Below, piece by piece: positions 1-11,806 of a DNA stretch of 64,000 bases. The stretch lies in contig OU964926.1 in NCBI GenBank assembly GCA_918807975.1, positions 20,157,996-20,221,995 on the forward strand. Direction: 5' to 3'. The stretch's first letter is position 1; each line of letters begins with the position of its first letter. A program made the translations under genes and the position numbers. Source of the DNA: Aplidium turbinatum (taxonomy: Eukaryota > Chordata > Ascidiacea > Aplousobranchia > Polyclinidae). A model generated the notes under the pieces. The model was not told the origin of the DNA, made no database searches, and was given only the letters and a program-made list of their open reading frames with translations.

Positions 1-3000
1 GTCTTTCCTTTCTTCTGTCGCTTAGCAGTTATTTCATCCAATTCTTTTTGGGTTTCCTAAATTTGTTAATATGTTCATAAATGAATAACATGTATTTGAT
101 AACTATTGACTAACTAACATTTTTCTTCAACAAAGTGGTTTTTCAATAACAAGGTAAAATTCAAAAAATTCAGCCAAAGAAACTCTATTTTTAATGCGAG
201 CATTTTTCTCAATAACTAAACAATGAAAACTATTTCTAATACTACAAAAAGTGCTCAATGCTAAGCAAAAAGCCAAACAGAGCGAATTAAATCAAATATA
301 TATAGTTATTATCTCTAAACCCTTGACAACCTGTTTCACCTAAAAGGAGAATCATCAGAAGGTCCTTATTCAAATGCAGTATAATGCATTTTGTTTGCAA
401 ATCTGATGTTGCAACACACACGTTATATATATATACTGCATGTTTTAACTAGACAAAACACGAATAAAGTGATTCAAAAATCTTCAAAACAGATGGACTT
501 GCCTCATCTGGCTTGGCAACCTTTACTTCGCCTACGTAACCTCCCCAAGGGCCAAGAAATCCGTCGACGTCTTCAGGGTCATTTTGTCGCACACGTTTTC
601 TTTTGTCCTCTGTGCGCTTTTCTATCTTTTCAAACACAGTTTTGGTTCCAGAAGTAAGAGGTTTCTCCGCTTCTTTTGCTTTGTCATTGTCTGTTTTTTT
701 CTGATCAGGATTGTGCTCAAAATCGGTAGCACAAACTGATCAAAATAGAGAATTAAAAATTGTCCTTAAGAGTATATAATAGTATACGGTACTACAAAGT
801 GTATTGCATGGAAAAGTATTAGAGCGAGTTAATTTAAGTGATAAAAGGTTTCCATGTCAAAGGTTGTTACAGCGACAACAAACGGAATCAGCTCATAAAC
901 AAATTGATAAAAAAGCAATCAACACGCAATATCAAATGAAACATCTCTCATCTTGGCTATTAACTTGATCAATACGATAGAATTAGAAATAACAGTCCTT
1001 GCAATACACCAATAAACATTGATACACCAATAAACAATGATTCCATCTACAATTACTTACCAACCATCTTGTCTCCTTTGACTGAACTATCAATGGAAGG
1101 ATCAACAGCATATCCTGAAAATGTAAAAATTATTTTCAAAGTACGGTACCGAGATTTCCATGGAATTGACTTAGACATACAAAGTAAAGAGAGCTGTTTT
1201 TTTTTTCGGTCATTTATCGGTCATTGACCGATTTTTTTGCAAAATGTCCGAAAAAAATATAGTCAATTCGGTCAAAATCTCCGAAAAAAGTGTTGCAAGG
1301 TTGAGTTTTGCTGATGAACGTTGAAGAAACGTTTGTTTGTTCTAACTTTTCTCAGATAAAACACGTCAACGTTTTTCAGCGAAATTTAATGTTGTAGCTA
1401 GTCAAGAAGTGCAAATTTTGGTTTGTATCAGCTACTTGAAAGGAAATGTTTTCATCAGAAAAAATGACCGAAATAAATAAAAAATGACCGATTTTTTTCA
1501 AGTCATTTCGGACAAATGACCGAAAAGTCTCAGCGAAAAAAAAAAACCCAGAAAGAGAGGTTAACAATCAGGTTGCATCTACTCAAGACGTAAACTTATT
1601 GAAGGAGGAACAGCAGATTGCACGATAAGCATACAGTTTAAGTTAAAAACAGATGATAAAGTAAAAATATATTTAGAATAATCAGCAATAAAGATGATTT
1701 ACAAAAACTGATCACAGTGCTTTTAAGGGTATTTTTAAGATACACTGATTCCTTTCAAAATGAAATGGTTACTTAATAAATTTGAAAAACTAAAGTTTTC
1801 AGCAATTATTTATATTCCTCATATGGAATGGCGCAGCGGTGGAATGGCGCAACGAATAAGGCGTTGGCTTTCGAATTATACAAACCTGGTTCGAATCCCG
1901 GCTTCAGCTGGTTGTTGAAAAACACCGCTCACATCTACCCAGGGTTTAATAAATTGGGTGGGTGTAGTTGCTGAAGTAAAGGCGGCCGAGAGAAAGGAAC
2001 TGGCCACCCTACTCTCCTTAGTGCCGAAGGCTTAGTATAATAAGAACCTTATCTTCTCATTCCCCAAAGCTCAGTATCTGAGTATGGAACCTTTACTTTA
2101 CATATGGTATATTAAGATATTGTAAAGTCCAAGTCCAAATATTGATAACAAAAGCAACAATTTAAAATGTATAGCCTATGCTTGCAATGCCACGATCCAA
2201 CATTACACTAACATGTAACCACATAAACTACTGGTAACCAATCAAATTGCATAATAAAATGAAAACACATTCTACAATTGATACAAAATTAGACATGTGT
2301 ACACATTGGTTATACATATAGCATTACCAATAAAGTGATTATTGACAAATTATGTTATTAGATGGAAACTAAATTTACATCCTTACCATAACTATGAAAA
2401 GTTCTTCGTTGATTTTCAAAATTGAACGCACTAAAGTGAGCATCTTGTACAAAACCAGCTAAAGTATTTTTTTGAGCCAACTGCTGTTTAGTTTTGAATG
2501 GGTTTACAGGGCCCTGAAAAAGACAATTGATTTTTCAATAAAAATAAATTTATAGACACATTTCAGACAATGTAATTTCTGTATTTTAAAATAAATATTC
2601 ATAATACCTGTTCTGGAGCATGCATTTCAGCATATGTTGGGTTGTAATTTATAACTTTGGTAGAAATATGATCAACAACCCTTGTATTGAAAACGTCTTC
2701 CTGCAAAAACAAAAAAAGTTGTTGAATGGGAAAATATGTGTCAAAAACATTGTTGAATAACATAAAAAAATCTAAAACATTTTGATAAATAAGCTACAGT
2801 TTTTTTTCTTCTGAAATACATTAACAACAAAACCGCTTGCAAATAAAATATTAATAACAAGCAACAATATTACTAAAGTAACCATTCTTTATGATATATA
2901 AAGTAAAAGTCCCATACTTATTACTCAGGTACTGAGCTTTGGGGAATGAGAAGATACGGTTATCATGATACTAAGCCTTCGGCACTAAGGAGAGTAGGGT

Positions 3001-3368
3001 GGCCAATTCCTTTCTCTCGGCCACCTTTACTTCAGCAATATACTCCAATATATATCTGGTTAAGCTACCTTAATCTTCAACAGAATCATCACAAATAACA
3101 CAGGCCTACTATAAAACTGCAAGTTTGATATTACATCATGTCTATAAACAATCATATAACATCATAAGACGCTTACTTTTGTAATAACATCCGGATTGGA
3201 TTGAACAGCAGCTATTGCCAAACCAGTATTACTCTTTCCAGATAAAGGTTTCAAATGCAATAAATCGTCTTCTTTTGAAACATCCACATCTCCAGCATCT
3301 GATATCTCTGAGTTTTCACTATCAGAACTGCCACCATAAGCATTTTGAAGAGCAGTAATAGACTCCAT
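1..3368 (-). CDS. CDC40: CDC40/PRP17 pre-mRNA-processing factor 17, N-terminal part (6 exons, runs off the left edge)
   Basis: Encodes the N-terminal ~248 residues of the second-step spliceosomal factor PRP17/CDC40; the WD40 propeller would lie beyond base 1. Exons read on the minus strand: 3368-3177, 2700-2608, 2513-2397, 1114-1061, 735-503, 56-1. All reading phases join (0,0,1,1,0). Motifs shared with the human protein as I remember it: NPTYAEMHAPEQ, ENQRRTF, YAVDPS, DGFLGPW, VAKPDE, QKELDEITAKRQKKGK. The start ATG at 3366-3368 opens an acidic, serine-rich stretch as in orthologues. All introns are GT-AG except intron 5, which begins GC (GAG|GCAAGT at 503/502); the join to exon 6 is supported by homology. 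Introns carry a hAT MITE (1194-1551) and two SINEs (1827-2100, 2898-3046). Function is from the family; exon limits are from the sequence. Confidence 0.93.
1194..1551. mobile_element. hAT-type MITE in CDC40 intron 3
   Basis: A 358-bp non-autonomous element flanked by perfect 8-bp target-site duplications AAAGAGAG (1186-1193 and 1552-1559). The termini are inverted: CTG plus a T-run then CGGTCATT on the left, and the complement on the right. Copies of CGGTCAT/ATGACCG lie just inside both ends. No coding capacity. The 8-bp duplication suggests the hAT superfamily; the termini are unusually T-rich, so the family is unnamed. Confidence 0.7.
1827..2100 (+). mobile_element. tRNA-derived SINE, family 1, full-length copy
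   Basis: The head resembles a tRNA: an A-box-like segment (GGCGCAACGAATAAGGCG) and a B box (GGTTCGAATCC) near 1890. The body (GGGTGGGTGTAGTTGCTGAA, GGCGGCCGAGAGAAAGG, CTGGCCACCCTACTCTCC) recurs inverted at 2898-3046 and again at 22197-22371. Direct repeats CATATGG flank it (1820-1826, 2101-2107). It lies in CDC40 intron 3. Confidence 0.8.
2898..3046 (-). mobile_element. SINE family 1, 5'-truncated copy in CDC40 intron 1
   Basis: Reverse-complement match to the body of the SINE at 1827-2100, including the blocks for AGGAGAGTAGGGTGGCCA and CTCTCGGCCACC. The tRNA-like head is missing, as expected for 5' truncation during target-primed integration. Confidence 0.75.
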
Positions 3369-3467
3369 TCATAAATATTAGTCTGCCTTATCAAAATAAA
3401 TTATGATATTAAGTTCGAAAATATAGAGCGGTTTCCGGCATAATATCTCTTCAAAAAACGATTATAG

Positions 3468-4000
3468 CAGTGGCAAAAGGTGACCACTTTTTTGGGGGTT
3501 CATATTTTTTAGAAAGCTTTAAACACATGCTTGATTCACACAGTGACTCTTTATATCATATTATATATCATATATATATACTGGTATAAAATCAGCTTGT
3601 TTTAGTACGATATGAATGGTCATTGCAACACTCAGCATACCACAACTCAGCAAGTACATTCCAGCTCTGTTAAGTCAGAAAATGAAATTTACATCCTCAC
3701 GTGGGATTTGCCTTGTCATCTCTTGTCAAACTCATTTTACTGACTTGTGACATTATAATTATATACAAGTTTTGATTTGCTCGGTTTCCTTATTTAGCCT
3801 ACCAACTTCAGCCACTTGCTCAAATGTTGCTAGCTTAGTTGGCACTTGCTCAGTTGTCGCTTGCTCAGTTCGCTGATTGTAGGAGACTCTGATCCGAATC
3901 AGCAGTTCAGTTCAGTTCAATTGGGCAAATTGCAAACCTAGTGTGCTTAAAGCCTGTTGAAAAAAAGTGAACCCCTCAAAAATGTCACCGTATGCTACTG
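3468..4000. mobile_element. hAT-type MITE just upstream of the CDC40 start
   Basis: A 533-bp element with ~35-bp imperfect inverted ends: CAGTGGCAAAAGGTGAC on the left and the complement of CAGTAGCATACGGTGAC on the right, both followed inward by a GGGGTTCA block. The flanks GATTATAG (3460-3467) and GATTAGTA (4001-4008) look like an eroded 8-bp duplication. No coding capacity. Its right-strand end lies ~100 bp upstream of the CDC40 ATG, so it may overlap promoter or 5' UTR. Confidence 0.65.
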
Positions 4001-4445
4001 GATTAGTAGGGTTTCCTTCCTATTTACTAACCAATAACAAGTAATCAAACTTACAGCAACTTTAAACAAGAGATGCATAAATAGGCAGTCTTGCTTGTAT
4101 TGGCAAATCAATGAAATTCTTTCTACTGAAATTTTAGGGATATTAAATGTGAAGTCTTTCGCTTAGAATTTCTGAAATTGTAGCTACTGTCATGAAAAGC
4201 AGAAATTTTGGTTTTCATACATATTGGCGCCCAGCATTCGCGTTGAAAAATGAGTTTTTTTCATCAAATCTTTGCCTTTTCAAAAGTTTTCGTCAGATTT
4301 TTCTCAAATTATAAAAATTTCCTCGCAAGTGGACAGTGTTGCCAGATGCCCAGCAATAAAATTCCCAAACTCAAATTTTCCAAAAACTGGTGCGCATCTC
4401 CTCACTATTCAACTCAACGGTTTGTTTCTCTAAACATGTCATAAG

Positions 4446-4722
4446 CAGGCCCGGATTTAGGGGGAAGAGGGTTCAGGTGCCCCGGGCCTTCAAAATTTGG
4501 GGGCCCGGGCTCTTGGAGGCAAAAGTTGGGGGCCCCTACGTAGAAAAAATGTTATTCTGTGTTATTATTCTTTTCTTTCAACCTTTAAACTTTCTGCAAA
4601 ATGCTGTGCTGTGCGGTGCTGGATTAATGCTACTGTAGACGTAGGCTAGAGGAGGTTTTTCGCACGAGGGCCCCCGGATCTAAAAGTCTCCCAGGCCCCC
4701 CCATCAGCTAAATCCGGCCCTG
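4446..4722. mobile_element. hAT MITE, CAGGCCCGGATTTA termini
   Basis: A 277-bp element with inverted ends CAGGCCCGGATTTAG and CTAAATCCGGCCCTG, flanked by perfect 8-bp duplications GTCATAAG (4438-4445, 4723-4730). The interior is GC-rich with GGGGGCCC blocks. The CAG start and 8-bp duplication fit hAT. Short open frames across it are not genes. Confidence 0.9.
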
Positions 4723-5315
4723 GTCATAAGGCTATAAGTTTATAGATTTTTTTAACAACTTCTACAATTATTAAGGTAATTATTGTTTGATTGATATCAT
4801 GTGATAAATAAATCATGAACTTGTAGCCTAAATATTGTAAACTACAATACGCAAAAAGATAGCCCATAGATTTATCTAGACTATAAATATATATTTTTTT
4901 ACTTTCAGGGTAGACAAAGGCACACATAGGCCTACAGATGGTTCGCTGTTTGGACCTTGGTGTCACAGATACAAGTAACTGAGCCCAAGTAACTGGTCCC
5001 ACTTTACTATTGCAGATTTAGTTCAGCCAACCCCGGTTCGGAGTGCTAAACATGCTGCTAAGATGAAGCACTAAAAATAGGAAAAAAATTGGCAAACGGT
5101 GTTTGAGAAACTCTCAAACGAAGCGGCAAAACTTTGACTTCTTTCTTGTTTTTTATTAGCCTTAACTTATTACCGTAATCTTTTCACAAAAAAACCTTAG
5201 CTTATTTGATTGCGCTCAATTATGCTCGAGGTCGAGGGCAATGCACGGCTTTTTTATCTTTATTTAATGGTTTCAGTTAGCCTACGCAAGCGCTTGCATT
5301 TTTTATTGATTGACC

Positions 5316-6259
5316 CAGTGGTTCCCAACCTGGGGGTTGCGACCCTCAAGGAGGTCGCAGAGCATTTTATAGGGGGTCGCGAAGCTGTTGCTCATGCAAC
5401 AACAAAAGTGAATGTAAGTTGGACGAGTTAGGCTACCGGTCCGCTAGTAGCCTAGTATGCGCCAGGCTACGTTTACATGACGTTTCAATGCGCCCGAAAT
5501 GAAAATTTTCCGTTTCGGTTAGTCTGCCAGACTCGTAGCCTAGTCTGTTTACATGCGATGACCGAAATGAGATTCGTGGCGGTCTGAATTTCATGTCGGT
5601 AGTTTCAACAGAAATGAAACCGAGATGAAGCGGTTGCGGGTGATGTAAACACATCGCAATGAGATCCTAGCAACGAGATTAGCCCTAGTGCTAGTAGTTT
5701 GTGATCTGAGGTATTTATTTGTAGTGTAGGAGGAAGAGAGAACTTGAACATTACATCAGTGCAATAGTTTTGTGTTTTTGAAATCATAGTGATAGATATT
5801 TTCAAGTGGCACTGGAATGCTGGTTGTTTAGTTTTAGTGAGCAATTAGCAATTGCGAACCAATAATATGAATTCATTCTCTCAATTTTGGTGTGAAATGT
5901 ATGATTCATACCCACAGATTTATAAGCTGGCTTTTCAAGTAGGCTATTGCTGCCCTTCGCTACGACGTATCAAAGTGAGAGTGGTTTTTCAGCTCTTCTG
6001 CATATGAAAACGAAGGAAAGAAATAGAATGGATGTGGAAGACGACATGAGACTGGCTCTGTCTAGCACGCAACCTCGAATTTCACGGTTAGCTGCAAACG
6101 TACAAGGTCAACCATCGCATTGATTTGTCAATAAATGCAAGAAAAATGTTTTTAGTGCTGCCTTTTGTTGTAGGCTATTATTTGTTAATAGTATAATTGC
6201 GGTATCTATACGAAAATTTTCAAAGGGAATCACCAAAACAAAAAGGTTGGGAACCACTG
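5316..6259. mobile_element. hAT element, deleted derivative carrying a transposase C-terminus relic
   Basis: Inverted ends CAGTGGTTCCCAACC and GGTTGGGAACCACTG bound 944 bp. Flanking 8-mers GATTGACC and TATTAGCC match at five of eight positions (eroded duplication). The right part encodes the end of a ZBED5/SCAND3-type hAT transposase (5870-6123). Most of the transposase is gone, so the element is an internally deleted copy. The left part contains a second block (5450-5660) with two GTTTACATG motifs that may be a further insertion. Confidence 0.8.
5870..6123 (+). pseudogene. hAT transposase C-terminus relic (ZBED5/SCAND3-like)
   Basis: Reads FWCEMYDSYPQIYKLAFQ, then after a frame change LPFATTYQSESGFSALLH and RNRMDVEDDMRLALSS, ending PSH-stop. 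This is the C-terminal hAT dimerisation region seen in ZBED5-like proteins (ATTY..SGFSAL..K...R). The frame change coincides exactly with a TAGGCTA heptamer at 5940-5946; without GGCTA the frame reads KLAFQVLLPFATTY, the expected family sequence. Only the last ~80 codons survive. Confidence 0.8.
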
Positions 6260-8074
6260 TATTAGCCTAAAGCTAGGGATGGTAGAAGCTTTACTTTTGT
6301 TACGATTTTCCATGAGTAAGTTATTTAACAAAAGTGATCAGCCTACGGTACCGCAAACGGATAGAGAGTGGCAGCGTTTGAAAGGACTCTAGATAAAGTG
6401 CGCTCTTCAAACGCTGCAAAAAATCTTTAGCACTAGTTAATAATCAGACACTATAAAAACTTTGTAGGAATTCTGGAAGAAGCTAAAGTAAAATCGTGGC
6501 TAAAGCTAGGTAAATAAAAAATCATCATTAGCTTCATGTAGTCAGATATTTGTTTCTGTGTTGATAACTATGAAAAAATCGTCACATTAGGCCAATAGAA
6601 GAAAATTTTTGATTAAATGGGAAAACAACGTCTAGTAGCCTACATTACATACATCACAGGTCACATAACACCATCCGGTCGCCGATGTTTATTTCGTTAT
6701 ATCAGCTACTATGTTACTGATCAGTCATCGCCAGTAATAAGGGGAAACTGCATTGCTGAATATTTACACAGCTAGCTTCAAGGTAGACCTAATTACGAAG
6801 GATTGCAGCCTACCTTTTTAATAGTAGCCTTTCCCTTAGGCCTATATTCCCCTACTTTAAGAACGATTTCAAAAATGTTTATTTCAACAACAGACGGCCG
6901 ATTTTCTATTAAGAGGGCTTAAATTTGTTCTATTTTTGACTAACATATATGATGCTGTTTTGTGTTTCAATTGTAAAGCCTACAATAATGCCAGACTAAT
7001 GAAGAATGTAGCCTGCCGGCCTAATAGACTAGGCTACTGGAATTCTTATTGTGTAGGCTATTCTTCTACAGTAGGCTATCAATATCTTGTGACTCTGGCC
7101 AGTGGCGGCTCATGATGTTTGTGAACAGTGGGGCTGCAATAAATAGTCCGGGGGGCGAAGCCGGTTGCTGAGTTTGCCGAAGGCGAACGATTTCGTGGGG
7201 GGTTTGGGGGTCCTACCCCAGAAAAATAACATTAAATTTGGAGCGTTCTGAGCATGCTTTTACCCCAAATTTTGAAAAACTGCATTCAAACTTTGTTAAA
7301 AAGATGATGTATTCCTAAGCTATAATTTAAAAAACTAGCAGTAGGCTATTGCTTTGGAGACAAACTTTAATTACTAGTATTGAGCTTAGTCTTGACTAGC
7401 CTAGCCGTTGCATAAGCTACAAGATTCAAGGGATTTTGAAATGCCCTATAGGCTGGACTAGCACTTTCTATAACCTGTTGAATACCCTAACTCTACAGCT
7501 AACACTTCTACATTCATGGCTCATCGCTACTCTGCGAAATAAAAAAAAACTTTAAAAAGTCTGTAAAGTTGTTCGGTTAGGTGGGGCTGTTTTCCATGCA
7601 GCCCCAACAGATTCAAAAATTGCTGAAAAATACCAAAAGAGGTGTGGCTTCAAGGATAATTTTTAGCCAATCAGAGCGCTTGAAAACCAGAATTTCGGGC
7701 TGCAGACCAGTTCGGTAGGCACTTTAACAAGCAGATTTCTAATAAACCACGAACCAATCAGAAGCTACGCTGTTCATGACGTCATCATCACGGTTGCGTT
7801 TAGGAAGAATAAAGGAAAAACGCAAATTCTAGCTAAATTAAATCAATGCTATGCCATCTTGACTTTGGGTGAGACCTTGTCGCGGTGTTGAAGCTTGTGT
7901 ACTAAGTTACAAAGACCCAAGAAGCTGTACTGAACACGCTCAAAGAAATCAGAGAAGTTCTTGGCGAGTAGTCAGATTAACATCACCCTCCCACCTTCCA
8001 ACCTGCACTGGGCCAGCATGGAAGGCCATGGCCCAACACTCCCCAGTGAAAATATGCCAATAAAGACATCACTT

Positions 8075-8282
8075 CCCGTTCCCGGTGGATCAACGGAAAG
8101 AGGTCTATCCTCAGTACCTGCAGTACGCAGGGATGCTGTGTGCAAAGATGACTAGCCTACTGCGTACAAACAAGAATACCCGTTCCCGGTGGATCAACGG
8201 AAAGAGGTCCATCCTCAGTACCTGCAGTGAACAGGGGTGCTGTGTGCAAAGATGACTAGCCTACTGTGTACAAACAAATCAA
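8075..8282 (+). repeat. 104-bp tandem duplication at the 5' end of the RTE LINE
   Basis: Two units (8075-8178 and 8179-8282), each starting CCCGTTCCCGGTGGATCAAC and ending with GACTAGCCTACTG and GTACAAACAA, differ at only a few bases. They lie immediately before the start of LINE coding sequence (about 8330). Tandem 5' UTR monomers act as promoters in some LINE families; that role here is inference. Confidence 0.75.
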
Positions 8283-11168
8283 TGCACCGGTACATCAAAC
8301 AACAAATAACTTTTCATCGCAACTTACAATGTTAGAACTTTGTCAGAAGAGGTTCATCTTACCAACCTAATGGAAGAAATAAAAACTATCAAGTGGCATG
8401 TGATTGGTCTTTGTGAAATCAGAAGAAAAAGAGAAAAACTAATGAATATCAAGGATGGCCATCTGCTCTATAAAAGGAAGAGAAAACGTTAAGCAGAGTG
8501 GCGCAGGATTTCTTATTCACAAAAATCTGGTCAATACTTAATGTAAAAGAATTTCACGGCGAATCGGACAGGGTAGCCAGTGTAACTATAAAAAGTTCGA
8601 AACGATATGATCTCAGGATTATCCAAGTATATGCCCCAACAACCCTCAGCTCTCAGGAGGAGATTGAGGCTTTTTATGATGATTTGCAAAGAACTCTAGA
8701 CTGTCAAAAAACTCAATTTAATGTAATTATGGGAGATTTTAACGCAAAAATTGGTACAGGAAAAGAAAAGTTGCTTTGGACAATTTCCATACGGAACAAG
8801 AAATGAACGTGGAGAAAACTTAATCAATTTCTGTTTGAGCAACAACTTCAGCATCACAAACACCATGTTCCAAAAGAAACCGCACCAAAAGTGGACATGG
8901 AGAAGCCCAAATCATGAAACACATAATGAAATAGACTACATAATTACCAACAAACCTGAAATCTTCCAAAACGTTCAAACTCTTAACAAAGTAAATACTG
9001 GAAGCGATCATAGAATACTGAGAAGCATTGTCAAATTAGACATTCAGAAAGAAAGAAGACAGTTATTTCGGTCAAAAAACAAACCACTACGAATAGATCC
9101 TTTTCACAAATTGTCATTCCAGTTGGATTTGAAAAATGAGTTTCAAGCCTTGGAAGACCAACCAATCAATTACACAGGAAATACAGTTGAAGATTTAAAT
9201 AACAGTATCATTATCAATCTTACAAAAACAGCTGAAAAGTATAGAGAAGTAAAGCCTAACAATGGTTCAAAACTGTCAACAGAAACTTTAAACCTTATGA
9301 AGAAGCGTAGAGATCTCAAGAAACCAGTATCAGCAAGGAACAAAATCGAAAAAGCAGAACTTGACAAACTCATCAGTAAAAAACAAAAAAGAGACATAAG
9401 AAAATACAACTCTGATGTTGTTGAAGAAACAATCCAGAAAGGTCGAGGTTTTTAAAGCTGCCAAAAGGAAGCTCAGCTTGGGAAAAATTCATATGACTGG
9501 AATAAAAGAACAAGATGGCTCTATTACGAAATGCAGAAACCGAATAATAGAAAAAACAAGAGAATTCTATCAAAATCTCTATGCTAGCAATCAGGGTCAA
9601 GGGCCGGTCGACAACTCCAGTGACAAATCTCAAATTTTAGCAATCACTCCAGAAGTAAATATCTCTGAAATAAAGCATGCAATTGGTCAGATGAAACGAA
9701 ATAAAGCGCCTGGTGAAGATAATATCACGCCTGACCTAATTAAAGATGCAGAAGAAACGATTTCATCACCTCTTGCCCATCTGTTTACGTAATGCATTAA
9801 AACAAGACAAACTCCTTCCAACAGGAAGAATGCTATCATCATACTTCTTCATAAGAAGGGAGACCAAAAAGACTTGGGAAACTATCGCCCGATTAGTCTT
9901 CTTCCAACAATTTACAAACTTTTTACCCGAGTAATTACCAACAGAATTGCTAAAGATTTGGACTACCACCAACCGAGAGAACAAGCAGGTTTTAGGAAAG
10001 GGTTTTCAACCATGGACCACCTGCATACTATCAACCAATTAGTTGAAAAAACAAACGAATATAACATCCCACTCTGCCTTGGACTAATAGATTATAAAAA
10101 AGCGTGTGACTCTGTGGAAACATCAGCTGTCATTTCAGCACTGGAAAAACAAGGAATTGACCAATCATAGCCTACACTCAACTTCTCAAAAACATTTACG
10201 CGGAAAATACATCTATAATTCGGCTGCACAAAGACTCTGAACCATTTCAGATTCAAAAAAGGGTACGTCAAGGTGACACAATATCTCCAAAACTTTTTAC
10301 AGCAACCTCAGAAGAAATTTTCAAGCAACTTAACTGGAAAGAAAAAGGAATCAAAATTGATGGTGAATACATAAACCATTTACGTTTTGCTGATGACATC
10401 ATCCTTATATCTGAGCAACCTAAACAACTACAAACAATGCTAAGTGAACTCAATACAGAAAGCAAAAAGATTGGCCTTCATATGAACTTTAACAAAACGA
10501 AAGTTATGTTTAACAAACTGGCAGACATCGACAGCAATATTCTTTTAAACGGAGTGACTATCGAAAAAGTTGATCACTATATATATCTTGGCCAAAAAAT
10601 TACAACCAACTCCAATAAAGAAGATGAAATCAAAAGAAGAATATCACTTGGATGGCAAGCCTTCGGAAGAGCAAGTTCGATATTTAAATCAAAACTGCCT
10701 CTTTTTCTCAAGAAACAAGTCTACGATCAATGCATCCTTCCAACCGCTACATATGGTGCAGAAACTTGGAACCTTACAAAGAAATTAACACTTAAACTAA
10801 GAACTATGCAAAGAGCACATGAACGAATCATGATGGGTTTAACATGGCGAGATAAAAAGACTGCCGAATGGATCAGAAATCAAACGAAATTACGAGATAT
10901 ATTAAGCACAATCAAGAAACTAAAATGGTCCTGGGCAGGTCATATAGCAAGATATCAGGACAATAGATGGACTAAAAAATTAACAACATGGACACCACGA
11001 GAAACCAAAAGAAATAAATGAAAACCAAAAGTAAGATGGAGGGACGACATTGACAAACAATGCAATACAACCAATTGGTACCAACTAGCACATAATCATG
11101 TAAATTGGCATGAAAAGGGGAAGGCTTACGCTCTGCAGTGGGCTCTCACAGGCTGAAAATGATGAATG
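8283..11168 (+). pseudogene. RTE-clade non-LTR retrotransposon, one copy with several frame breaks
   Basis: An AP-type endonuclease comes first (YNVRTLS at about 8332, GDFNAKIG near 8733, then NEIDYIITNK and SDHRILR), followed by reverse transcriptase (YRPISLLPTIYKLFTRVI near 9880, then QAGFRKGFSTMDH and the catalytic FADDIILIS near 10388). The C-terminal tail carries WAGHIARYQDNRW, then KVRWRDDI and WALTG. The order and motifs match RTE-clade proteins such as those annotated craniofacial-development-protein-2-like. The end (AAAATGATGAATGATG) is the short TGA-rich tail typical of RTE. The frame is broken several times; the break at 10168 is exactly a TAGCCTA insertion. Inserted in the inverted-repeat module inside the hAT composite. 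Confidence 0.88.
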
Positions 11169-11428
11169 ATGCCATCGGTTGACTTGGCGCATTAGGTTAG
11201 GGCGGTGGTAGTCATTACATTGACGTAGGTTTGATTCCCACCTCTGATATAGCCTACCTCTTTTTTCTTCTGTAGCCTAATTACCAAACAAAGTTCAAAG
11301 TAATAAATTCTCTGGCTGAATGCTGGAATGGTCACAATTGGACAGATAACGTAGCATCTCATTGGTTCGTGGTTGGATTGGACAGAAGTCCATGGATTGG
11401 ATATCTGCATGTTAAAGTGCCTTCCGAG

Positions 11429-11806
11429 CAGTTCGGTAGGCACTTTAACATTACCCACTCGTCGAAAAGCGTACTCGCGATTCAGCTGATTTCAGTCATG
11501 TGACTCGACAAGTGATATTCTGATCGAAAAATTTTGATACAAAGAAATTTAACTGAATGCTTCGCTACAACTAGCGTTGCCTAATGGTTAGGGCAGAGGA
11601 GTAGTAATTTCGATTTCGTGGGTTCGATTCCCACCCTCTGCTAATACTATTTTTTCTTCTGCAACTGAACTGAGTGCAAGAAGGATGTTAATGACTGCAA
11701 TCAATGGAGTTTATAAGGAAAATTGTGACTAAAACACAAAGCAATTTCACATTGAAAAGCAGGCACTCTTCCACGAGTGGGTGATGTTAAAGTGCCTACC
11801 GAGCAG
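11429..11806. mobile_element. Second inverted-repeat module of the same family, with a tRNA-like segment
   Basis: The left arm (AGTTCGGTAGGCACTTTAAC then ATTACCCACTCGT) is inverted at 11770-11806 (ACGAGTGGGTGATG then TTAAAGTGCCTACCGAGCAG). It abuts the right arm of the larger module head to tail. Inside, 11577-11645 (GGTTAGGGCAGAGG ... GTGGGTTCGATTCCCACC) resembles a tRNA 5' and T arm. A related segment lies at 11180-11245, so the two modules share an internal repeat. Confidence 0.5.

Larger units (their letters stand above)
7708..11431. mobile_element. Inner inverted-repeat module holding the LINE
   Basis: The left end (CAGTTCGGTAGGCACTTTAA, then CCACGAACCAATCAG around 7750) is matched in inverted orientation at 11345-11431 (CATTGGTTCGTGGTTGG, then TTAAAGTGCC and CCGAGCAG). 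The two arms resemble each other over ~75 bp with gaps. No clear target-site duplication was found, so the limits are approximate. Read as a non-autonomous DNA element later split by the RTE LINE. Confidence 0.5.

Noticed and set aside
4390-4638. 82-codon open frame
   Set aside because: Lies across a hAT MITE boundary; no coding signal.
5450-5660. Separate element with GTTTACATG ends inside the 5316-6259 hAT
   Set aside because: Ends not consistently inverted and no target-site duplication found.
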